64,000 bases of DNA, taken from Ornithinibacter sp. (GTDB lineage: Bacteria; Actinomycetota; Actinomycetes; Actinomycetales; Dermatophilaceae). The notes under the pieces were generated by a model, which worked only from the letters and a program-made list of their open reading frames with translations, ran no database searches and was not told the origin of the DNA. The DNA is taken from positions 1 through 64,000 of the forward strand of contig JAQSWG010000001.1 in assembly GCA_029266735.1 (NCBI GenBank), in the 5' to 3' direction. The translations under genes and the position numbers were made by a program. Shown one piece after another: positions 32,679-40,810 of this stretch (its first letter is position 1; each line of letters begins with the position of its first letter).

Positions 32679-33275
32679 ATGTCAGAGAGCAGCACCGACC
32701 ATCCCCACGATGTCACTGCGGAGGTGGCCGACGTGAGCGACGGCGCGACGACGCTCTTCGTCGCCGACTTCGACGACACCGAGACGGCCTGGGAGGCCTA
32801 CGAGGAGCTGCGGGCCGCAGAGGACGGCCGCCACGTGCGCATCGACGGAGTTCTCGTCGTCGAGCGTGGGACCGATGGCACGCTGGAGGTCCAGAAGGCC
32901 ACCGACCACTCCACCCGCCGAGGACTGGCGTGGGGCCTCGTCGGCGGCGCCGCCCTCGGGATCCTCTTCCCACCGTCGATCCTCGGTACTGCTGCCCTGG
33001 CGGGCGGTGCCGGCGCCGCCATCGGCAAGGCGCGACAGCGCCACCACAGGAGCGAGCTCGCGGAGCGGCTGGAGTACGCCGTCCCGCCGGGGCACTCCGC
33101 CCTCGTCGCGATGGTGTCCGACCCGGCGGTGCTCGAGGTGCGGGCGGCGCTGCGCAAGGCCAACGCGATCGTCGAGTCGGCAGTGGACGACGTCGTGGCC
33201 AGGGACATCAAGGCGGTGGCCGAGGAGTCCCCGACGCCCTCAGCGGTCACGCCCGGGCCCGAGCCCTGGGCATGA
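32679..33275 (+). CDS. DUF1269 family protein
   Basis: A 198-residue protein matching DUF1269. The N-terminal part has the family alpha/beta block (FVADFDDTETAWEAYEELRA and IDGVLVVERGTDG). A glycine-zipper hydrophobic segment (WGLVGGAALGILFPPSILGTAALAGGAGAAIG) spans about residues 87-118, so it is probably membrane-associated. The tail is acidic and proline-rich. Members often appear with stress and ion-transport genes, but the function is unknown. The ATG at 32679 has AAGGAG 5 bases upstream. Confidence 0.8.
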   Translation: MSESSTDHPHDVTAEVADVSDGATTLFVADFDDTETAWEAYEELRAAEDGRHVRIDGVLVVERGTDGTLEVQKATDHSTRRGLAWGLVGGAALGILFPPSILGTAALAGGAGAAIGKARQRHHRSELAERLEYAVPPGHSALVAMVSDPAVLEVRAALRKANAIVESAVDDVVARDIKAVAEESPTPSAVTPGPEPWA

Positions 33276-33310
33276 TGACCGCTCGGCTCCGAGGTCGCCG
33301 GCCGCGACCC

Positions 33311-33316
33311 TAGGGT
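33311..33316 (+). promoter_or_regulatory. -10 box TAGGGT, leaderless
   Basis: TAGGGT ends 6 bases before the amidohydrolase ATG at 33323. Confidence 0.55.
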
Positions 33317-33322
33317 GGCCGC

Positions 33323-34876
33323 ATGGCGTCCTCCCTCTACCGCCGGGGGCGCGTCGTCACGCCCGAGCGCCCGAACGCGACGGCGTTCGTCGTGGGGTCG
33401 GACGGGCGGATCGCGTGGGTCGGCGACGAGGCCGGGGCCGACCTGCATGCCGAGGGTGTCGACGCCGTCGTGGACCTGGAGGACGGTCTCGTCCTGCCGG
33501 CGTTCGTGGACGCCCACGTCCACGTGTCGCACACCGGCCTCGGCCTGCGGGGCGTGGACCTCACGGGTACGACGTCCGTGGCCGAGGCGCTGCGGTCCAT
33601 CGGTGAGGCCGTGCGGCGTCGTGGGGGGCGCCCGGTCTTCGCCCTGAACTGGCAGGAGCAGCACTGGGTAGAGCACCGCGCCATGACCGCGACGGAGCTC
33701 GACCGGGTCAGCTTCGGAGGCGTCGTCTACGCCGCGCGCATCGACGGGCACTCGGCCGTCGTCTCGAGTGCCCTCGGGCGGGCCAGTGGCGCGGACCGGC
33801 TCGAGGGCTGGCGGGGTGACGGGTTCGTCACCCGAGACGCGAAGAACGCCGCGCGGGCCGCGTACGACGCGGCCCGTACACCCGACCAGCGCCGCGGCGA
33901 CGTCGAGGCCGCCCTCGCCCTGGCCGCGAGCCGCGGCATCGCGGCGGTCCACGAGTGCGGGGGGCCACTCCTCACCTCATCCGACGACTTCGCGGACGTC
34001 CTGGAGGCGGGGCGGCGCCCCGACCTCCCGCGCACGATCGGCTACTGGGCCGAAGCCGTGACCGAGCCGGAGCAGGCGGCGGCTCTCGTGGCGCTCCACG
34101 GCGCCGCCGGGCTCGGCGGTGACCTCAACATCGACGGCTCGATCGGCTCGCACACGGCCCACCTGCGCGACGGCTACGCCGACGACCCCGGATGCCGTGG
34201 CACGGTATACCGTTCGGCCTCCGACGTGCGTGACCACGTCGCGGCGTGCGCCGTCGCCGGGGTCCAGAGCGGCTTCCACGTCATCGGCGACGCCGGGATG
34301 GACATCGTCCTGGAGGGCTACGAGGCCGCGGCGCGGCTCGTCGGGGACGACCTCGTGCGGGCGACCAGGCCGCGGCTCGAGCACGCCGAGATGGCCGACG
34401 CCGACGCGGTCCGTCGGATGGCGCGGCTCGGCATGGTCGCGAGCGTCCAGCCCCGGTTCGACGAGTTCTGGGGAGGCCCGGACGGGATGTACGCGGAGCG
34501 GCTGGGACCCGCACGGGTGCCCGGGACCAACCCGTGGGGGGCCATGCTGCGTGGGGGGGTGCGCCTCGCGCTCGGCTCGGACTCGCCGGTCACGCCGTTC
34601 GACCCGTGGGCCACCGTCCGGGCCGCCGTCCGGCACCACGACCCCGAGCAGCGGCTCGACGCGGCGGCCGCAGTCGCCGCGCACACGGTCGGGGGTTGGG
34701 CAGCGGCCCGCGCGGACGGGGGAGGAGTGCTCGGCGTCGGCCGGCCCGCGACCCTGGCGGTGTGGACGACCACCGATACCGCACCCGACGGGTTGCCCGA
34801 CGTCACTGGCGACGGGCCACTGCCCACGTGCCGGCTGACGATCCGGGACGGTGTCGTCATCCACCGCGCTCCTTGA
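33323..34876 (+). CDS. YtcJ-like amidohydrolase
   Basis: A 517-residue metal-dependent hydrolase of the amidohydrolase superfamily. It has the DAHVH metal motif near residue 67, a central HEC segment, HVIGDAGMD, the HAEMAD metal histidine, and GSDSPVTPFDPW near the C-terminus with the catalytic aspartate. The family includes enzymes acting on N-acyl, formamide-like and cyclic amide bonds, and the substrate cannot be assigned. It converges on the P-type ATPase gene over a 146 bp gap that holds only weak hairpins. Confidence 0.85.
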   Translation: MASSLYRRGRVVTPERPNATAFVVGSDGRIAWVGDEAGADLHAEGVDAVVDLEDGLVLPAFVDAHVHVSHTGLGLRGVDLTGTTSVAEALRSIGEAVRRRGGRPVFALNWQEQHWVEHRAMTATELDRVSFGGVVYAARIDGHSAVVSSALGRASGADRLEGWRGDGFVTRDAKNAARAAYDAARTPDQRRGDVEAALALAASRGIAAVHECGGPLLTSSDDFADVLEAGRRPDLPRTIGYWAEAVTEPEQAAALVALHGAAGLGGDLNIDGSIGSHTAHLRDGYADDPGCRGTVYRSASDVRDHVAACAVAGVQSGFHVIGDAGMDIVLEGYEAAARLVGDDLVRATRPRLEHAEMADADAVRRMARLGMVASVQPRFDEFWGGPDGMYAERLGPARVPGTNPWGAMLRGGVRLALGSDSPVTPFDPWATVRAAVRHHDPEQRLDAAAAVAAHTVGGWAAARADGGGVLGVGRPATLAVWTTTDTAPDGLPDVTGDGPLPTCRLTIRDGVVIHRAP

Positions 34877-35022
34877 GCCTCGGCGTGAGGTCAGGTGGTC
34901 ACCGCACCACAGCGCTCTCGGGGCACGCGGGATTTGAGCGTGCCACGCGGCGTTCACGGCACCACGTCCGGAGCCCAACGAGCGAACAGCCGCTTCCTGG
35001 TCGTGCGCAGCTGGGAGAACCC

Positions 35023-37767
35023 CTACTCGCGGGGCGTCCTCCGCGAAAGCAGCGCCGCCCGAACCTCGGACGCGACCAGTACCGGCAGCGCGGCGCCACA
35101 ACAGACGGCCCACTGTCCCAGGTCGAGAGGGACGGTATCGAGGAACGCCTGCAGCGGCCCGAACACGGTTGCCAGGATCAGCGTGACGACGGAGATCGCG
35201 GTGGACCTCACGAGGGTCCGGTCCGACAGCGTATCCATCGAGAAGACCGTGCGCGTCTCATCCCTGGTGGCCAAGGAGAACAACAGGCTCGCCAACGAGA
35301 ACGTCGCGACGCCCATGGTCAGCGCGACGGGCCGGCCGAACTCGGCCTCCGCCCAGGTGATGACCCCGAGGGTGGCGCTGCCCATGACGAGCCCGATGAC
35401 CACGAGCCAGACCATCTCGCGGCGCGGCAGGATCGGCTCCGCCGGGTCGCGGGGGGGACGGTCCATCAGTCTCGCCGCGGGCTGTCCGTAGCCCAGTCCG
35501 ACCGCCTGGAAGAGCATCGTCGTGAAGTTGATCCACAGGGTCTGCAGGGGAAGGAACGGCACCCCACCGGCGATGGTGAAGACGGCTGCCCCGAGGAACG
35601 AGACGATGAAGCCGAAAAGGCATCCCATCTGGAACCGGATGTACTTGACGAGGTTGTCGTACAGACCTCGTCCCATCTCGACGGCCTTCACGATCGTTGA
35701 GAAGTTGTCGTCCGTGAGGACCATCACGGCGGCGTCCTTGGCGACGTCGGTGCCGGTGATGCCCATCGCTATGCCGATGTCCGCGGCCTTGAGCGCAGGG
35801 GCGTCGTTGACCCCGTCGCCGGTCATCGCGACGATTCGGCCTTGCCGTTTGAGGAGGTCCACCAGCCTGACCTTGTCCTGCGGCGTCACCCTCGCGATGA
35901 CCCCCACGTCGTCGATTCGCTCCAGCGCCTCCTCGTCGTCCATGGCCGCGAACTCCGCGCCGGTCAGGACCGTGCCTTCGATGCCGAGCTGGCGGGCGAT
36001 GGCGCCGCCCGTCACCGCATGGTCACCGGTGATCATCCGCACGCGAATGCCGGCCGCCGTCGCGCTGGCGATCGACGCTTTCGCGGCGGGCCGCGGCGGG
36101 TCGACGATCCCGACGAGCGACAGCAGCTCCAGGCCGTCCGCCACGAGGGGGAGCAGGTCCACGCCGGGGTCGAAGTCGGCCACGGCGAAGTCCTTGCGCG
36201 CCGTCGCAAGCACCCGCAGCCCCTCCTGGCCGAGGCGCGCGTTCTCGGCGAGGTACCGCTCGCGAAACACACCGTCAGCGGGCACGTGGCCGACGTCGGC
36301 ATCGAACACGGTCGCGGCCCTGGCCAGGAGCTCGTCAGGGGCGCCCTTGACGAAACATCGCACCACCTCGGTGCCGGACTCGTCGGCCATGCGATGGAAG
36401 GTGGCCATGAGCTTGTACGCGGCGTCGAAGGGCAGCACCGCGACGCGAGGGTAGGCCGCACGGGTCGACTCCGCGTGCACACCGCCCTTGGCCGCGAGGG
36501 CGACAAGTGCCCCCTCGGTGGGGTCACCGATGAGCACCCCCTCGTCCACGACGGCGTCGGAGGCCAGGACCATCGGAAGGAGGATGTGGTCGAGGGGGAT
36601 GTCCCGCTGCCCAGCCACGTGGGTGATGCGGCCCTGGCCCGAGTAACCGGCACCGTCGACCGAGTACCGGCGCCCGACGACAACCAGCTGGACGGCCGTC
36701 ATCTCGTTGAGGGTGAGCGTGCCGGTCTTGTCGGAGTTGATCGCAGAGGTCGAACCCAGCGTCTCGGTCGACTGCAGGCGTTTCATGATCGCCCCCACCT
36801 TCGCCAGGGCCTGGGTCCCGTAGGCGAGGATCGTCGTGACGACGGCAGGCATGTTCTCGGGTAGAGCGCCGATGGCGAAGGCGACGGCCGCGTGGAAGAT
36901 GGCGGTGAACGTCTCACCGCGGGCGAGGTTCAGCACGACGGAGACGAGGAGGGCCAGGCCTGCGATGAGGAAGATCTGGCGGGTCAGCGCGTCGAGCTGA
37001 CGGGTCAGGGGTGTCTTGGACTCCTTCTCGCCCTGGAGCAGCCCGGAGATGTGGCCCACCTCCGTGGACATCCCCGTGGCGACGACCACGAACTCCCCGG
37101 AACCTCTGGTGACGTTGGTGTTCATGTACACCATGTCGGTCCGGTCACCGAGTGGCGTCTCCTCCATGGGCACGGCCTGAGTGCCTTTGGACACCGGGAG
37201 GCTCTCCCCGGTGAGAGCGGACTCGGCGACCTCGAGGGTGGCTGCCCAGAGCAGGCGACCGTCGGCAGGGACGATGTCCCCCGCTTCGACCGCGACGACG
37301 TCCCCAGGTACCAGCTGCTCGGCCGGCATCTCCGCCAGCATGCCGTCCCGCTTCACCCGCGCGGTGACGATCATCATCTTCTGCAGGGCGGCCACCGCGG
37401 CTGCCGCCTTTCCCTCCTGCCGGAGCCCGAGGACGGCGTTGAAGACCGTCAGGGCCAACAGCAGGACCCCGGTACCGATCTCCTTGAGCGGGTAGAGACT
37501 CCCGATGCCCGCGACGAGGAGCACGATCTGCATGGGGTCGGCGTACTGGCGCAGGAAGGCGCGCAGGGGTGACTCGGACTGCGCCGCGGTGAAGCGGTTG
37601 GGACCGAACTGGCGCGTCCGCTCTTCCACCTCGGCTGTCGAGAGCCCGGCCGACGCGTCGGAGCCGGTCAGCCGCAGAACGTCCTCGGCGGCCAGGGTGT
37701 GCCACGCCGTCGTCCCACGCGCGGAGGCGAGCTCGGCCGCGGGCGCCGGCTGGTTCGGTTGGCTCAC
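35023..37767 (-). CDS. P-type cation-transporting ATPase (P2-like) with altered ion site
   Basis: A 914-residue P-type pump related to the calcium/PMR1/CtpF group. It has the actuator TGES at 186-189, the phosphorylation motif DKTGT at 346-350, and the hinge TGDGVNDAPAL. About ten membrane helices are visible. The ion-site motifs differ from the calcium pumps. In helix 4 PENMP (303-307) replaces PEGLP, and in helix 6 NFTTMLFQAVGLG replaces the NxxTDGxPA pattern, losing the ion-binding aspartate. The ion is therefore uncertain. The GTG at 37767 was chosen for its GGGAG ribosome site. The SpoIIAA-like gene diverges from it. Confidence 0.88.
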   Translation of the reverse strand: MSQPNQPAPAAELASARGTTAWHTLAAEDVLRLTGSDASAGLSTAEVEERTRQFGPNRFTAAQSESPLRAFLRQYADPMQIVLLVAGIGSLYPLKEIGTGVLLLALTVFNAVLGLRQEGKAAAAVAALQKMMIVTARVKRDGMLAEMPAEQLVPGDVVAVEAGDIVPADGRLLWAATLEVAESALTGESLPVSKGTQAVPMEETPLGDRTDMVYMNTNVTRGSGEFVVVATGMSTEVGHISGLLQGEKESKTPLTRQLDALTRQIFLIAGLALLVSVVLNLARGETFTAIFHAAVAFAIGALPENMPAVVTTILAYGTQALAKVGAIMKRLQSTETLGSTSAINSDKTGTLTLNEMTAVQLVVVGRRYSVDGAGYSGQGRITHVAGQRDIPLDHILLPMVLASDAVVDEGVLIGDPTEGALVALAAKGGVHAESTRAAYPRVAVLPFDAAYKLMATFHRMADESGTEVVRCFVKGAPDELLARAATVFDADVGHVPADGVFRERYLAENARLGQEGLRVLATARKDFAVADFDPGVDLLPLVADGLELLSLVGIVDPPRPAAKASIASATAAGIRVRMITGDHAVTGGAIARQLGIEGTVLTGAEFAAMDDEEALERIDDVGVIARVTPQDKVRLVDLLKRQGRIVAMTGDGVNDAPALKAADIGIAMGITGTDVAKDAAVMVLTDDNFSTIVKAVEMGRGLYDNLVKYIRFQMGCLFGFIVSFLGAAVFTIAGGVPFLPLQTLWINFTTMLFQAVGLGYGQPAARLMDRPPRDPAEPILPRREMVWLVVIGLVMGSATLGVITWAEAEFGRPVALTMGVATFSLASLLFSLATRDETRTVFSMDTLSDRTLVRSTAISVVTLILATVFGPLQAFLDTVPLDLGQWAVCCGAALPVLVASEVRAALLSRRTPRE

Positions 37768-37864
37768 GATCCACTCCCTGATGAGACGACGTTGGCTCCC
37801 TGCAGCATCCCCGACCGGTGGTCGGGCTGCCATCACCCGGCGAGGGTGGGCCCTGGCCCCGCCA

Positions 37865-37872
37865 TGACGTCA
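37865..37872. promoter_or_regulatory. Palindrome TGACGTCA
   Basis: A perfect 8 bp palindrome lies in the 205 bp divergent gap between the P-type ATPase and SpoIIAA-like genes, 98 bp from the ATPase start. It could be an operator; nothing else supports it. Confidence 0.25.
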
Positions 37873-37972
37873 GCGCCGACGGTGCACGGAGCGCGAGGGC
37901 TCGGCGCATGGGAGCATGTCGTCGTTGTCAGTGGAGCGGTGACCTCCGCCGCTCCGGCCGACGGGAGCAACT

Positions 37973-38344
37973 GTGATCACCACCATGGCCGACATGCCCC
38001 CGGGGACCATCGGTTTCGAGGCCACCGGGACCGTGACCGCCGACGACTACGAGACCGTTCTCGTCCCGGCCCTGACCGCCGCGATCGCGTCCGGCCCCGT
38101 GAAGCTCCTGTACGTCCTGGGTGAGGACTTCGAGTCCTACTCCGCAGGGGCGATGTGGTCCGATACCCGGCTCTGGGCGGGTCACCCGACGGGCTGGGAG
38201 CGGATCGCGGTCGCGACCGACGTGGACTGGGTCGAAAAGGCGATCAAGGCGTTCGGCTGGATGATGCCGGGTCGGATCCGGCTGTTCGACGAGGAGGACG
38301 TCGACGAGGCAAAGCGCTGGCTCGTCACGCCGGTCGAGGACTGA
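37973..38344 (+). CDS. SpoIIAA/STAS-like protein (DUF3478)
   Basis: A 123-residue protein with the SpoIIAA-like fold pattern: GFEATGTVTADDYETVLVPAL, KLLYVLGEDFESYSAGAMWSD, WERIAVATDVDWVEKAI and RLFDEEDVDEAKRWL. These proteins are thought to sense hydrophobic or membrane signals, and no phosphorylatable serine of a true anti-sigma antagonist stands out. GGGAGCAACT precedes the GTG at 37973. It stands just before the xfp operon. Confidence 0.8.
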   Translation: MITTMADMPPGTIGFEATGTVTADDYETVLVPALTAAIASGPVKLLYVLGEDFESYSAGAMWSDTRLWAGHPTGWERIAVATDVDWVEKAIKAFGWMMPGRIRLFDEEDVDEAKRWLVTPVED

Positions 38345-38378
38345 GCCGAGGGTGAGCGGGCGAGAGGGCTTGCCGCGG

Positions 38379-38396
38379 CCAACCCGCGGCGGTTGG
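38379..38396 (+). promoter_or_regulatory. Inverted repeat before xfp
   Basis: CCAACC and GGTTGG (6 bp arms, 6-base spacer) end 8 bases before the ATG at 38405, next to an overlapping CCGCGG pair. It could be an operator or a hairpin that hides the ribosome site. Confidence 0.4.
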
Positions 38397-38404
38397 GTGG
38401 GTCC

Positions 38405-40810
38405 ATGAGCGAGAGCGACGACGCGTTGACCTACCCGCTCGCGGACCTCGACCTCGACCTTCGGTGGTGGGCGGCGGCGAACTACCTCACGATCGGCCAG
38501 ATCTACCTCAGGGAGAACGCGCTCCTGCGCGACCCCCTCGTGCTCGACCACGTCAAGCCGCGGCTGCTCGGCCACTGGGGCACCAGCCCAGGGCTGTCCA
38601 TGGTCTACGCCCTGCTCAACCGGGTGATCCGCGAGCGCGACGGGGACTGGCTCTACGTCACCGGCCCTGGGCACGGCGGTCCTGCCCTCGTGGCCGCCGC
38701 CTGGCTCGAGGGCACCTACACCGAGGTCTACCCACACGTCGCCGATGATGCCGACGGCATCCGCACGCTCTTCCGCCAGTTCTCGTCGCCGGGAGGTGTC
38801 CCCAGCCACGTCAGCGTGCAGACGCCCGGGAGCATCCACGAGGGTGGCGAGCTCGGCTACGCGTTGGCTCACGCCGCCGGGGCGGCCTTCGACCACCCTG
38901 ACCTCCTCGTCGCGTGTGTCGTCGGCGACGGGGAGGCCGAGACCGGTCCGTTGGCGGCGTCCTGGCGGCTGCCCACCTTCCTCAACCCCCGCCGCGACGG
39001 CGCTGTGCTGCCGATCCTCCACCTCAACGGCTACAAGATCGCCGGGCCCACGGTGCTCGGCCGCACGAGCGACGAGGACGTGGAGGCCTACCTGCGCAGC
39101 CAGGGCTGGGACCCCGTGACCGTCGCCGGTGACGACCCGCGCGAGGTCTTCCCGGCGCTGCTGGCCGCACTGCGCTCCGCCCACGACGCGATCCGGTCGA
39201 TCCAGGCCGAGGCGCGGAACGGAGACGGGCCGAGCGCCCCGGTGCGTCACCGGTGGCCCGCGGTCGTGCTGCGCACCCCGAAGGGCTGGACCGGCCCTGC
39301 GGTCGTCGACGGCATCCAGGTCGAGGGCACGAACCTGAGCCACCAGGTGCCGCTGTCGGGGCTGACCGAGAACCCCGAGCACCTGCGCATGCTCGAGGAG
39401 TGGCTGGGGTCCTACGACCCGTCGTCCCTCTTCGACGCCGACGGCCGGCTCGTCGCCGAGCTGCGCGCCCTGGCACCCGAGGGCGACCGCCGGATGTCGG
39501 CGACCCCCTACGCCAACGGCGGGCGGCTGCGCGAGGAGCTTCCTATCCCGGCGCTCCACGCGTACGAGGTGGAGGTCGACGCGCCAGGCGTCACCACGGT
39601 GGAGAACACCGTGACAGCTGGGCGGCTGATGCGCGACCTGTACGCCGCGACGGTCCGCGCCGACGGCGGCGGCAGCTTTCGCCTCTTCTGCCCCGACGAG
39701 ACGGCGAGCAACCGGCTGCAGGCCGTCTTCGAGGAGACGGACCGATGCTTCATGGGACCGATCCTCGACACCGACACCGCTATCGGGCCGGACGGACGGG
39801 TCATGGAGGTGCTCAGCGAGCATCTGTGCGAGGGCTGGCTGGAGGGCTACCTCCTCACCGGCCGGCACGGGGTCTTCGCGACGTACGAGGCCTTCGCCAT
39901 GGTGTCGGCGTCGATGGCCGTGCAGCACGTCAAGTGGCTCCAGCACGCCCAGACCCTGCCCTGGCGGGCGTCGGTGTCCTCGCTCAACGTCCTGCTCACC
40001 TCCACGTGCTGGCGCAACGACCACAACGGCTTCTCGCACCAGGGCCCCGGCCTCATCGACAGCCTCATCCCGCTCGCTCCCGACGTCGTGCGGGTCTGGC
40101 TGCCGCCGGACGCCAACACCACCCTGTCGATCACGGACCACTGCCTTCGCAGCACCGACCACGTCAACCTCATCGTGGTCGACAAGCAGAAGCACCTGCA
40201 GTACCTCACCCTCGAGCAGGCCCACCGGCACTGCGCCCAGGGTGCCGGCACCTGGGAGTGGGCGAGCACGGCCGCAGGCGGCGACATCCCCGACATCGTC
40301 ATCGCGTGTGCCGGCGACGTGCCGACGCAGGAGGCCCTCGCTGCGGCAGAGCTGCTCCACGAGCACGTGCCAGACCTGCGGTTCCGCTTCGTCAACGTCG
40401 TCGACCTCATGGCCCTGCTGCCGGAGGCAGACCACCCCCATGGCTACTCCGACAGCCAGTTCGACGACCTCTTCACCGCTGACCGGCACGTCGTCTTCGC
40501 GTTCCACGGCTACCCCCGGGCCGTGCACCAGCTCGTACACGGCCGCTCGAACCCCGGGCGCTTCCACGTGCGTGGCTTCTCGGAGCAGGGCACGACGACG
40601 ACGCCCTTCGACATGGTCGTTCTCAACCGGATGAGTCGGTTCCACCTGGCCATGGAGGTGCTGCGCCGCGCGACCCCCCGGCCGCGGGGCTCGCAGGACC
40701 TGGTGGCGCTGTGCCGCGCGCGGCTGGACGAGCACGAGGCCTACATCCGCGAGCACCTCGCCGACATCCCCGACATCAACGACTGGACCTGGGGCGGGCT
40801 CGACCGGTGA
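38405..40810 (+). CDS. xfp: Phosphoketolase
   Basis: An 801-residue thiamine-diphosphate enzyme that splits xylulose 5-phosphate (and often fructose 6-phosphate) with phosphate into acetyl phosphate plus an aldose phosphate. The family blocks GHGGPALVAAAWLEG and the ThDP motif GDGEAETGPLA (from residue 174) are clear, and SSLNVLLTSTCWRNDHNGFSHQ lies in the pyrimidine domain. Length is typical. It overlaps pta by 4 bases, so acetyl phosphate passes to Pta and AckA from one operon. The ATG at 38405 was chosen over an in-frame TTG at 38393. Confidence 0.96.
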   Translation: MSESDDALTYPLADLDLDLRWWAAANYLTIGQIYLRENALLRDPLVLDHVKPRLLGHWGTSPGLSMVYALLNRVIRERDGDWLYVTGPGHGGPALVAAAWLEGTYTEVYPHVADDADGIRTLFRQFSSPGGVPSHVSVQTPGSIHEGGELGYALAHAAGAAFDHPDLLVACVVGDGEAETGPLAASWRLPTFLNPRRDGAVLPILHLNGYKIAGPTVLGRTSDEDVEAYLRSQGWDPVTVAGDDPREVFPALLAALRSAHDAIRSIQAEARNGDGPSAPVRHRWPAVVLRTPKGWTGPAVVDGIQVEGTNLSHQVPLSGLTENPEHLRMLEEWLGSYDPSSLFDADGRLVAELRALAPEGDRRMSATPYANGGRLREELPIPALHAYEVEVDAPGVTTVENTVTAGRLMRDLYAATVRADGGGSFRLFCPDETASNRLQAVFEETDRCFMGPILDTDTAIGPDGRVMEVLSEHLCEGWLEGYLLTGRHGVFATYEAFAMVSASMAVQHVKWLQHAQTLPWRASVSSLNVLLTSTCWRNDHNGFSHQGPGLIDSLIPLAPDVVRVWLPPDANTTLSITDHCLRSTDHVNLIVVDKQKHLQYLTLEQAHRHCAQGAGTWEWASTAAGGDIPDIVIACAGDVPTQEALAAAELLHEHVPDLRFRFVNVVDLMALLPEADHPHGYSDSQFDDLFTADRHVVFAFHGYPRAVHQLVHGRSNPGRFHVRGFSEQGTTTTPFDMVVLNRMSRFHLAMEVLRRATPRPRGSQDLVALCRARLDEHEAYIREHLADIPDINDWTWGGLDR

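Noticed and set aside
37768-38404. DosR-type hypoxia motif near the ATPase and xfp genes
   Set aside because: A GGGGACCATCGG string inside the SpoIIAA-like gene looked similar, but it has no matching second half and lies within coding sequence.
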